Assembly (NCBI RefSeq): GCF_020382885.2
Contig: NC_058514.1
Location: 14,432,249 to 14,496,248, forward strand
Length of the DNA stretch: 64,000 nucleotides
Reading direction: 5' to 3'
From: Scatophagus argus
Lineage: Eukaryota > Chordata > Actinopteri > Scatophagidae
Below are positions 23,781-34,900 of this stretch, one piece after another. The position numbers and the translations under genes were made by a program. The notes under the pieces were generated by a model. It saw only the letters and a program-made list of their open reading frames with translations, made no database searches and was not told the origin of the DNA. Every line of letters begins with the position of its first letter. The stretch's first letter is position 1.

Positions 23781-24140
23781 TAGGGCGGCACGGTGGTGCA
23801 GTGGTTAGCACTGTCGCCTCATAGCAAGAGGGTTCCAGGTTCGAATCCCGGTCTGGGCCCTTCTATGTGGAGTTTGCATGTTCTCCCTGTGCCTGCGTGG
23901 GTTTTCTCCGGGTTCTCCGGCTTCCTCCCACAATACCAAAAACATGCACATTAGGTTAACTGGCTACTCTAAATTGCCCCTAGGTGTGAGAGTGTGTGGT
24001 TGTTTGTCTTTGTGTGTTGGCCCTGCGATTGACTGGCGACCAGTCCAGGGTGTACCCCGCCTCTCGCCCATAGTCAGCTGGGATAGGCTCCAGCTCCCCC
24101 GCGACCCTGACGGATAAGCGGTATAGAAAATGGATGGATG
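23781..24140 (+). mobile_element. Full-length tRNA-derived SINE with 10-bp target duplication
   Basis: The head contains a Pol III box A-like TGGTGCAGTGG and a consensus box B GGTTCGAATCC, about 40 bases apart. The body holds GTGGAGTTTGCATGTTCTCC and TCAGCTGGGATAGGCTCCAG, typical of a very abundant fish repeat, and the 3' end is a short GGAT tail. The sequence GATATTGCAG occurs directly before (23771-23780) and directly after (24141-24150), a target-site duplication that fixes both ends. An open frame inside it is not a gene. Confidence 0.9.
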
Positions 24141-24736
24141 GATATTGCAGTCTTTTTCTAAATCAAACAGAAGATCCTAAGAGCTTAATAACTCTAGAGA
24201 GGAGCAGGCTTTAAAAAAAAATGGTATGCAATCCAACCCCCAGAAAAAGGTGGAAGGCAGAACTACAATTGTGTACAATTGATAAAATATGGTTTATATC
24301 TCAGAAATTTGACTGATAACAGACAGGTTTTCTGTTTGATAGTGCCAGTTTGTTAATTAGTTAATGATTAGATGGCTTACACTTAGCACGTGATCTTTCT
24401 TTAACTCAATATTTTGGTGCAATGAGCTAAAGATAAGACAGTTTATTACTGCAAACCACATTTGGAGACAGTTCGTGATCAGAATCTCCTTCACTCATTA
24501 TCATGACTGATTAAGGGAGAGGAAGAGAGCTGCTCTCATTAAATGACCACAAAAGTAAAACAACATTTCAAGGTGATAGTCACCTAATGTCCATCTTCAT
24601 GTAACTGAAATCAAAACAGCATCAGGCTTCTAAGTGCTATTGATTCTCTGATAAAATACTTCAGGGAGGAAGAAATAGCAAAGGGGTGGACGGAGTAGGA
24701 GTGGTGTGCTGTTAAGTGTGCTATTAATCAAGAGTT

Positions 24737-24759
24737 TGTGTGTGTGTGTGTGTGTGTGT
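24737..24759. repeat. (GT)n microsatellite
   Basis: About 11 uninterrupted GT units. Confidence 0.95.
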
Positions 24760-25260
24760 CCTGTTTTCAGAGGAAACATAAAGTAAGGAAAGGAAAATAA
24801 TTTGTGCTAAATTCATTATAGAGACCTAGAAAAACAACATGCAGTTAATGTTATTTTCCACTGTGGGGCAGTGTTGTGTTTTCTATAGTATTATAATGCC
24901 CACCCAGACAGTGATAATAAAGTCAACTATGACCCATGACTTTGAACACAATTTGTTCACACTGTCTCTGAGAATGGAAGGTTGTTACATTCATAAGTTG
25001 CTGGCAGGCAAGATATAAATATAGAAGGATTTGGGATTTTTGCAGGGAAGGCAAAGGTACTCAAATCCTTTAATATCAAAACCACACTGGAAGAAACTTA
25101 TATTTTTTTAAAAAAACAGTTTTATTTCAAGGTATGATTACAAGCTCTTGTCCAAAATGCCTGTAGGTGTTCTTATGTTGCTATGCTTACAGCTTAGCTA
25201 CAGTTTAATCATAATGCTCTAAAACTGCAATTAAACCTTTTGTGCTTTGAACTACTATTG

Positions 25261-25328
<68 letters not shown>
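25261..25328. repeat. (GATA)17 microsatellite
   Basis: Seventeen perfect GATA units. Length and purity suggest a highly variable locus. Such tracts also present dense GATA motifs, but no gene lies within 4 kb. Confidence 0.97.
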
Positions 25329-28227
25329 CTATAGGATACTTAAATGGTTCTTGTGCTATAAGCCAAACTAGGCAGCTCATGAAACTAATATGTTTTGGAT
25401 ACACAGAGAGGAAAATGAGATTTATTTACTTATCAGAACGTAATAATGTGAATATTTGTGTCCTCGCTTAGGTTGAGGGCTGCCCTGCACTAACTAAGCA
25501 GCAGTTTGATCTTTCTATAAATCAACCAAGTGGATCACAGATCTTGACAGCTTGGTATCTTAGGACTCACGAAGCTTTCACCGGCCAATCAGAACTGAGC
25601 AGTGAACAAAGCAGAGCTGTGACATTTTTCAAACGTTAGAGACCAGTGTAAGCAGGAGGAGGGGAGTGACTGTTGGGACCCAAACAGCTTCAGCTGACTC
25701 CCCAACAGCTTGATAAGGGCAAGTCACGACCTGTCCAGGTGAGAACACAAGGCTGGGCACAGCACAGCTGAAGGAGCTGGCAAAGGATAATTGGCAACTA
25801 TTTTGCTAACGCTTCACTAGTTTTTTGAAGCATATGTGGCCAAAAAAAAAAAATCATTGGATAGGGTCATTAGCTAAATGTGTAAAATGAAGAAAGGAGC
25901 ATTTACATTGCACTAATACTTCTTCCCTTTAATTTGAATTGATTTTTTTTCTTTAAAAGGCTGCTGGGCTTTTAGCCAATACGGCTGACATGAATTTGTA
26001 TTTGATGGGTCAGTCATAGTGGAAGAGTCCTCTGCTGCCATGTTGTTTCAGTAAATGTGTGATTTCAGATCACTTCTTCAGATGTTTTTTCTGCATCAGT
26101 CTGATAAAATCAATATCTACATTTATGATGTATTCACATAAATGTAGACTAGGTTATAAAGAACGAGTGAAAACCCTGACTTAATATTCAAATGTGTTTC
26201 TTTTACTCCAGAGAATGTTACCCTTTGAAAACCTTAATAATTATAATATATAATATCGTTATATTAAAATGTATGTTAACTCTAAGTTATTTATGAACTT
26301 TATCTTACTCCACTTTTATGACTTGCTGTACGTGGATGACAGATGCTGTACATCCTCAGCAGACATGCAGACACTGGTTCTGCGTTTATGAAGCTCCTCA
26401 TAAAGATTTTGGCACCATCTGGATAGTCATAAACACATAAGGGCACAATATGGGGAAAATGGAGTGGATCCCAACCAAACACACTGTAGCTTAAAGAGTC
26501 GCCAGTAAGTAAATACAGTGAGAGCTGGGACAACCTAAAAGTCACTATCTGACTTTATTGATAGCATTTTATAGATTCTCCAGGAATAATTTGTTCGATT
26601 TCTCAGTGTATGTGGAGCGTTATACTTTTATGATATGGACCTTCTTTCTGACCCGAATACTCAGAGATGACATTTGAAAATACCCAGAGTACATCATAGA
26701 AGTATTGACCAACTATTGCAAACAGTTGCAGGCGGTATAATAAGTAGACAGAGGTTAGAAGTTTGAAAAGTGAAGCCAATTCAGAAGTGTCTTGAAACCT
26801 GCATCTGTTCTACTGACCAGCAGGAGGTAACTCTGCTGGTTTCAAAAAGAAATCCAATTGCATGGAAGCTTATGATAAAATGAGCCTACTTTTCACTTGA
26901 CTGATTACTTTGGTAAACAGTTTTCTATTGAGTTTATTATCTCAGTTACTAGTTTCAAGTCCTGTTCAATACAGCATGGGGTTCATTCTGTAAATTATGG
27001 TCCCATGTAAAGTAAGTGATGAAGCAGATTATGCTTTATGGCTGCCTTGTGATTGAAAAGTTGCTACCACGGTGTGTCCTTGGGTTCTCAGTCAGATCCA
27101 GTCAGGATACAGGTGTAGCAAAGCCTATCATCTACAGCTTCACCCACTCGTCCAAATATGATCATTTCTGTCTCTAAGAAACCAATACGGCAACAGCCAT
27201 AGTACTAAACTCATGGCTTCAGAACAGTAGTCCACAAACCAATGGGAGATGTCACCGTGACTTTTTTCACCATTTGTTATACCATCTGTGAGTCAGAGTC
27301 CATCTAACCTGAGAGATATAGACATATAATGATGTGGCTTCTGAAAGATCAGATTGTGTGAAATGAGTCATTTGAACAGGAATATAGGGCTGCCACATCT
27401 GGGAAAGTAACTTAAGACTGGTTCTGAAGCCTTTACCAAATGCCAGAGTCAGATGTAAGACATTTCAGATGTAGGTGTGAATCGTAGCAATTCACCAAGG
27501 GAGTAGTTTGGGAAAAGGTCAGTATGCATTATCAAGCAGTGAAACAGGGACAAGAAAATGTACAACATATATGTGGGAGTCTTAAAAGTTTGGAGGGAAG
27601 TGAAAAGAGAGACAAGAGGAGGAGTGGAAAGAGTGCAGCCTTATTCTGCAAGATCAAGTTTTAAGTGTTAAAGGTTTTCCCTTTTTCTTCTTAGTTTATG
27701 TAATCAAAATATCAATGCAATAATTTCTGCCCATTCTATAGGTCTAGTTTGGAAATTGTTTCAGTCTTTGATTTTTAACATTTCCCAGAATGTCTTACAT
27801 GGTAAGGCAATCATTGTTGCATTTTCAAACACATTTTCTTATGAAATAACCCTCTCTATCAGTAGCTTATCCTCCTCAGTCAGAAACTATACAACTCATG
27901 CAGAAGTCAGAACTGTAAGAATACTTTAACTTGACTGTGCATTGTGTATGCTGTATTATTATAATAAAGTTGGGCGTGTTAGTGTCCTTCATGCACAACA
28001 AACGGACGATCACGGCTGAGCGTCACGTTCAGTTAATTTTTTCTTGTCTTTTTTATTTGTAATGTCACATCACTTCATCTAAAAGTATATCTGGAAAACA
28101 CTGAGCTACAGTAATGCCGTATCGCTAGAAAGCACACGATGATGAATTTACACTCAAAGCAGTTTACAATATATTTTAAATATATAGCAGTGTTGGCAAA
28201 CTATTTGTGATGTTGGAGAAAGTGATA

Positions 28228-28960
28228 GCTGGATAGATAGATAGATAGATAAATATACATTATTGATCCCAGTCTGAGAAATAATATAGTAAACATAGAA
28301 TATTTATAGAATATATAAATATAGTGAAGCAGCAGCAGCAGCATTACACACAGTGACGATACCGTGAATGAAAAAGAATAACCTATACAAAAAGAATAAC
28401 CTGTACTGTAAAAATAGCAAATATACAAAGCAACATAAAAATGTATATACAACACATAGGCCATATCGAATGTTGTGCAGAACAAACTAAAATGTAAGGT
28501 GCAGTGACCAGAGTTTAGCTGTTATTGTGCACTGTGATGGCAGCTGTAGCAGCCTGTGGGAGAAGGTGCTCCGCTGTCTACTGCGTGATGGACGGGGTGC
28601 TGATCGTTGTTCATGACGGATAACAGTTTGTTCAGCGTCCTCCTCTCCACCATGGTCTCATAGGACTCCAGCCTGAGACCGAGTACAGAGCCAGCCTTCT
28701 TGATGATCTCAAGTCTGTTAGTGTTGCTGGCTCTGATGCTGCTGCCCCAACACACAACAGCAGAGAAAATGGCGCTGGCAACAACAGACTGGTAGAAGAT
28801 CTCCAATATCTTGCTGCACATGTTGAAGGATCTCAGCTTCCTCGTGAAATAGAGTCTGCTCATCCCCTTCTTGTTCACTGCCTCGGTGTTAGATGTCCAG
28901 TCCAGCCGTTGTCACCACACCCTGAAGGCGTCCTCTTCCTCCTGAAGTCGATCTGCACGC
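28228..28960 (-). mobile_element. 3' fragment of a non-LTR retrotransposon (LINE)
   Basis: The minus strand encodes a segment typical of the region after the reverse-transcriptase core of fish LINEs: NTEAVNKKGMSRLYF, LRSFNMCSKILEIFYQSVVA, AVVCWGSSIRASNTNRL, KKAGSVLGL and RRTLNKLLSVMN. The frame 28878-28522 is open. An AT-rich 3' region follows and ends in short ATAG repeats (28231-28251), as expected for a LINE tail. Endonuclease and RT catalytic domains are absent, so this is a dead 5'-truncated copy. The clade (L2/Rex type) is not resolved. Confidence 0.8.
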
Positions 28961-28964
28961 TTTA

Positions 28965-30280
28965 TAAAAATAATCTGTGCAAATGTGAGGTGTCCGAGCA
29001 CGTGAGTACTTTGCACTTTGGGCAGAAATTTGTCAAGTTCTTTGCATTGAGACAAACTGAAACTTGAAAAGTGAACCAAAACAATCGTTAATACACTAAG
29101 TGAGTCATATTTTTCAGGGATGGAGTTTTAGCCAAGGTTGTGTAAAGGTGCCCATTAAAAATAGATATTTTTTTTTGTAACGAGGCTAATATTAGTGACA
29201 TCTAACTTGACTCCAGCTGGCTACAGATTACTCACTGCGTGGCTCGGAGCAGCACACAGGAAGTACAAAAAGAACTTATTCAAACCGATACAGTCACACT
29301 GAGCTGTGAAGGAGCAAACAGCTGTAGCAAAAAGGCAATAAGAGCTTTACCAGGTTTAATGCAACACTGCTAAAAGGGAACATTCGTGCCATTAGTGCAT
29401 TACTGTGTCAACAAACAAATGTGTTGACACTTCATTCAGTTAAGAGTTCTCTTGATTTCGGCTGTTAAACCTCTTGATGTGGTGAGTTTGGGGCCACTGT
29501 TGGACTCAAACAGAAAATGTCATTTGAGCGGTTAATGGTGAGTGTAATGACATAATGAGCCCTGCGAGCTCAAATGCATAAAATCAAACACAAAGGGAAA
29601 ACATTAGATGAAACAACAAGGGTTTAACAAAAATTTGTGTTGCAGCAAGTATGCATCTGATTGTCCCTCTCTCTCCAGCACAATAACACTCAGCCAGCTA
29701 GTAACGGAGCCCTAATGAGTGGCTGACAAATGCTGACAGACAGAGCTGCCATCTGCACGTCAACAATTAGGATAAATAATTCCAAAACACGCCGCACTTT
29801 TGTTTGATTTGATGTTCACATTAATCACAGCATTTATACAGCTAGAGCATTGGCCCACAGTGGAGTGGGGCCTATTTGCAAAAAAAAAAAAAAAAAAAAT
29901 CTACTAACTCAAGTTATTACAAACCAGGAAGCCAAAGTGTCCGAGTTTCTTTGCAAGATCGCTGCGATTAAAGGATTTTCATAGGCATAATACACAAGAA
30001 AAATCAATATACATTAAGAAAGGAATCCAGTTTAACATTCTCATGGAGTTATAATATATTATTGACTGTGCAGTGCGTCTAAAAGGTATTACAGATTAAC
30101 TGTACTTCAAATGAATGTGTCCTTCCTTCTTCGCTGGCCCAGATCTGAATGGCGTTTGGCGGCAGACTTTGTGTATTGGTGTCTATTATGCAAGCATTTT
30201 GGGCCAGTTCTCAGACACCCTGTTTGCATACAGGGCGGGTCCCTGTCTGCTAAAAAAGTGAGCTCCCTCTTCCTCCACAA
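28965..30280. other. Intergenic stretch upstream of e2f7
   Basis: Contains a run of 20 A at 29880-29899. No gene or identified repeat. Confidence 0.4.
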
Positions 30281-30300
30281 GTTTTCGCGCTATGGCCCAG
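30155..30300 (+). promoter_or_regulatory. E2F-type sites in the e2f7 upstream region
   Basis: TTTTCGCGC at 30292-30300 matches the E2F consensus TTTSGCGC exactly, and TTTGGCGG at 30155-30162 is a near match. They lie about 1.6-1.8 kb upstream of the e2f7 ATG. E2F7 is known to be an E2F-induced gene in mammals, so feedback control is plausible. It is inferred from motif only, and the distance from the likely first exon (about 0.9 kb) is larger than usual. Confidence 0.35.
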
Positions 30301-30999
30301 GTAATACTAGCGCCACTCGTGTTGTCCCCCGCCTGACCCACCCACACCCACCCCCACCATCCGTCTGTTTCAGCCCTTGAGCTAATTACAGCCAGCCGCA
30401 GAGACAAAAGCCTGAATGATTAGGTTAAAAGTATTAATAGCGGGTTTGTAGGTGGGGCGCCGTACTACGTGACGCTGGTATCACTGCGGGAGAAGAGGCA
30501 GGGGAGAAGCCAAGCCTCTCAGCTGAAAGCCAAAGATCGTTTATAGTATAGACGAGTCACTCGTTAGAAAAAAGTTTTTTAAAAAACTGACGCCATGAGG
30601 CACGGCATGGCATGGCATATTATCTTCGTGTTAAGAATGCATTAATTGTTTTACTCGTAACACGATTAGTAGTCATAGATGGAGTTTGTGATTCAAATGA
30701 TAAAAGTAATGTTATTTCTTTGACACCCTGCTGTGTCTAGGTTGCTTCTTGATCAACAATGAAAAAAAGCACCGGGCAGTGATTTAATGCTTTTAGTTTC
30801 CACATTGTTTTTTGATGAATATTGTGAATCAACTAAAGTACCTAAAATGACTGACTATGGTTCTCCGCCGCCATTTCTGTTATCCAAAAATATTTGCAGA
30901 GTGAGACCTCTCATTTTTTTTAACGTCCCTCAGGGTTTAACTGAGCGCGCCGGTTGCCCCGCCAACACAACTGTGGAGGCGTGGTCGTCATCCATATCT

Positions 31000-31088
31000 A
31001 TTGGTAGAAACTGAGGCGCTTACTCGAGAACAATAACGCTGACTGGCTGGAGCTGAATGACGCATCTAATCAGCTGGTTTCTGATTGG
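31000..31088 (-). promoter_or_regulatory. Paired inverted CCAAT boxes in the likely e2f7 promoter
   Basis: ATTGG occurs at 31000-31004 and within GATTGGCTGG at 31084-31088, giving two NF-Y-type CCAAT boxes on the minus strand. They sit just upstream of the likely untranslated first exon. Spaced CCAAT boxes are common in cell-cycle promoters. Inferred only. Confidence 0.4.
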
Positions 31089-31149
31089 CTGGAGTGAGCC
31101 AGATGCCAGAGAGCGCCAGAAAACAAGCTTGAGCGGGTGATGCTGGAAT

Positions 31150-31350
31150 CTCTATGGGACAGTGCAGAGTTTCAGCTAGTCGGACAGGAGTCTCAAAGGA
31201 GTGGAGGTACAAGCTGAGGAAGACTCCCCGCTTATTTTGAAGAGGGAAACTAGCTGCTATGTTGTTCTGAATTAACTACGCACTGACAAGTCTGTAAAAC
31301 CGGGCAGTGAGAAACATCGGAGTACTTCATTCATTCACTAGCGGAGAAGG
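31150..31350 (+). other. e2f7: Likely untranslated first exon of e2f7 (start approximate)
   Basis: A donor GAGAAGG|GTGAGG at 31350/31351 lies 0.6 kb before the coding exon, whose acceptor (TGCACTGCAG) is at 31924. The sequence 5' of the donor has few features and no start codon frame of note. The exon is inferred from splice sites and position; its 5' end is not determined. Confidence 0.4.
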
Positions 31351-31933
31351 GTGAGGAATGGTGTTTTCCCTCCAGCGGTTTTCTGCTTGTTCCACTAAGT
31401 TAACATATGCTTATCAGCTGAGCTCGTAATGTTAGCCAAGTGGCTAATTAACGTTTAATTAACCATGAAAACTTTAAAGAAGTCATAGTGATATAGTCAT
31501 TGCTTTCCACAGGCGCTGCCACATCTCAATATATAGGCTGATTTGAGTGAATTTACCCTTTACGTGGTTAATAACGTTAATGCTACATCTTCTCTTGCAG
31601 CTTAAAATTAACGCACTTAATTCTTGTCATGTAGCATTACATTAAGCTCTCAGCCTCCTGTATTAGCTGTAGTTTAGTACGTTTTGTTAGCAGTAGGCAA
31701 AGCGGTTACGTGGGGAAACTGATGGATAAGTTATAGCCGTTAGCTTGCTAAGGGCTAATTAGCTGAGGTTCAGTGCGCCAAATTCAGATGACTTCTCGTC
31801 TGAGTTTTCTACACTGGCTGAAAATTCCTAAAAGTCACCATTCCTCCCGTTAAGACATAATCTAAGATATTCTCGTAATTTATTTCTGATTTTCTGTATA
31901 CACATTTGCTTTTGTGCACTGCAGTTTTTCCAG

Positions 31934-34900
31934 ATGGAAGTTGAATGTCTAGCACTGAAAGACCTCACAAGTCCGAGGAAAGGTCTCACGGTGGAGCTGC
32001 AGGAGGAGGAGGAGGATGGTGGCCAAAGTGAACAAAAGGTGAGCTGGCTTGATCTTAGGTGTGGTCTGAGCAGAGGGGTGCTTTTTGGCTTTAAACAGCA
32101 AAGTTTCCATTCGAGAAACTGGGGAAGTAGTTTTTGTGTGATGCTGGGGAAAAAGTGCCAAACAAAGCCTTAAAGTGTTTACAAACCAGTGGATTTGTTT
32201 GAGAGTACCTGATTTATTATTCAAATGCCATATTTGTCAACATTTGACTTCTTAAATAAAACCATGTGATGAAGATTTGGGTTTAAACAGCAGCAGCTTT
32301 AAAATGGAAGATTTTAAAGGGTGACAGGGTTTTGATTGCTTGGTATTTTACCAGTATAAGTTAATGTTTGAAAACTTAACTAAAAACTATGTAACAACAA
32401 AACAATAATCTCCATCACAGGAAAACATCTGCACAGACAGGAGAAGATCCACGCCGCTGAAATCTGCCGAGTCCACTGTCCCTGCTTTGCTGATGAACAG
32501 AAAAGGTGCCACCCCTGACTTAGCCCACATCACCCCCATCAAACACACAACCCTGGTGGAGCCCTGGACACCCACCGCCAACCTGAAGATGCTGATCAGC
32601 GCCGCCAGCCCCGACATCCGGGACAGGGAGATGAAAAAGGTGCTGTTCAGACCCATAGAGAATGAAAAGGACAAGCCCATGAGTCCAGATGCTGTGGTGG
32701 AGGACACAGAGGTGGAAGACCCCAGTCAGGTATGTGACGAGACAATCTATTTACTCAGAAAACACTCATTTACTGCCTCATAGTCATTATCGAAAGAGTT
32801 CTGTGTGGAGGATTATGTAGCGAACTCATCAGCAAAATGATTAAACGCTTGCTGACACCAATGGGGTCATTTTCTCTTGTGCCTTTCATTACGTTATGCT
32901 GCATGTGATATACTGAGTGTATTTTCCCAAATTAATAAATGCAAAAGTATTACAGTACAGGACAGTATAGTGTAGTATATTGACAACAGACACACACACA
33001 CACTGAATCTTTTTTTTAAGTTCTCAGTGTGAACTATGAGCTGTTGCAGTGTCAGACTACACCCCCTCCTGGGCAAAAGCAGACATGGCACAAAGTTAAA
33101 CAGAGCGTCACTGCGTTGTGTTATCACACAGCTTTTAGTCACGCGTTTCATTTCGTGGCTCCATGTTACCAGTTTTCATATCTTAATTTACGGCATGAAC
33201 GAACTTCTCAGTATTGTGAACTGAATGCCAAGTTCTTGTCTTGGCCTCATTCATTGATAACCCCAAAAAACAACTCATACTACACTCCAGTTGAGACGCT
33301 CTAATGTAATCTTAAAAACCAAAACATAACAGTAGCTCATCTAGAAGGTTTTGTTTTTTTCAGGACCAACACTGATTACTGGCAGTCAGTGAGACTGATA
33401 AACTGTATTTAGCGGTGAACATGAAAATCCTGGTACCAAAATTTGCAATAACCGGTTACTGAACCCTTGAAGGTTAAACAGAAAATTACGTCCACCTCTA
33501 TGACAGACCCAATGCATAGTGGTGTACAGTGACTGGTTATTTGACCACTGGCTGTACGCTGCTTTTCGCGATGCATGTTGGGATGCTAGGAGTTCACTAT
33601 AGAGGGTCTAATAATTCTCACTACGTATTCAGGCAGCATAAAGTCAGCAGTGAGTGATTTTGGATGTAGCACCATTTCAGAAGGTCTTTAAAATAGTCGA
33701 TAAGGCAGTTGGGATTCTTGAAGTCTAAAAAAGTTTTGTTCTTTGAGTCCAGTGGACAGAAATCAGTTAGACAGCAGTTCTTGACTTTTCTTGACTTTTA
33801 GTTTAGTTCAGGAAATGCTCTGCACACAATTCCCACTATCTTAAAAGTCCAGGGAATTAATACTTACTCTCCACATATTACTGATATTGGCTAAACTCTC
33901 AAGACAGTGAGTTTTCAGAAGCACAAATACAATCACTCAGTTATGCGTAATAAGCTGAGTCATTTTGGATATAAAAAGGCAGCTGGAGCCAAAATCTTTC
34001 TGAACTTTTGTGATTTATGTGTTTGTTTGTTTTTTTTTAATTAAATCCAGTGTGTGAAGCTTTTCCAGCCTTGTTGGATGATACCTTTGTAGGGATTTCT
34101 AATTTATTTGCCCTTGATGACCAGTTACAGAAAAGTACCTAAAGGCTCTGAACTGAGATGTGTGTTAATGTGTACACCAAATAACCCAAAAGGTCCTGCT
34201 TTCTTGGAGCCCTGGATGATTCTGATGTTATGTCACTTATCTGTCTGACCAGTTTGAAGCTGCAGAGGAAGAGGACGATGCAGATAAAAAGCCAAGCAGG
34301 AAGCAGAAGAGTCTGGGGTTGCTGTGCCAGAAGTTCCTGGCCCTCTACCCGGATTACCCACCACCGCACAGCCCCATCTGGATCTCACTGGATGAGGTGG
34401 CAACCAGTCTTGGTAAGAGCCAGTGATGGGGGTAGAAGAGAGATTGGACTGTCTGTGCTGTTTCAGAGGGAGGCAATAATGGAAACAGCTAACACCTTCA
34501 CGAGCATTGCAGTTTTTATGGATTTAGAGACTTCATTTTCATAAACCTTTGAATTTCTCTTCTCTGGCACTCAGGGGTGGAGCGGCGGCGAATCTACGAC
34601 ATCGTCAACGTGCTGGAGTCTCTCATGATCGTGGGTCGGATGGCCAAGAACAGCTACACCTGGTACGGACGTCAGCGGCTGGAGGCCACCCTGAAGGAGC
34701 TGCAGCAGAGGGGCCGAGACCAGGGCTACCACCTCCAGATGGAGCTGGCCTCCGAGGCCAGGGAGCTCGGACCGGGACGCGAGGACGACGGAGGGGAAGG
34801 AGACTCTGGCAATGGTGATGATCTGAGAGATAAAAATTAAAGCGCAGTGTACCTTTTCCACTGGCTCTTACTTTCTTCTACTCCCAGCTTGGCATGTCTT

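Larger units (their letters stand above)
24155..28200. other. Intergenic stretch with microsatellites, no gene recognised
   Basis: Holds the (GT)n at 24737 and (GATA)n at 25261, reported separately. Remaining open frames are short and carry no domain signature. Confidence 0.4.

Noticed and set aside
23838..23848. tRNA box B GGTTCGAATCC suggesting a tRNA gene
   Set aside because: No cloverleaf could be drawn around it; it is the tRNA-derived head of a SINE with target duplication.
30111..30407. Overlapping frames of 89 and 73 codons on opposite strands upstream of e2f7
   Set aside because: Pro/His-rich from a CCCACC run, no domain, and located in probable regulatory DNA.
33560..33572. E2F-like TTTTCGCGAT in an e2f7 intron
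   Set aside because: Not an exact consensus, isolated, and far from any candidate promoter.
34139..34861. Minus-strand frames across e2f7 exons
   Set aside because: Shadows of the conserved E2F domain exons, which are clearly coding on the plus strand.
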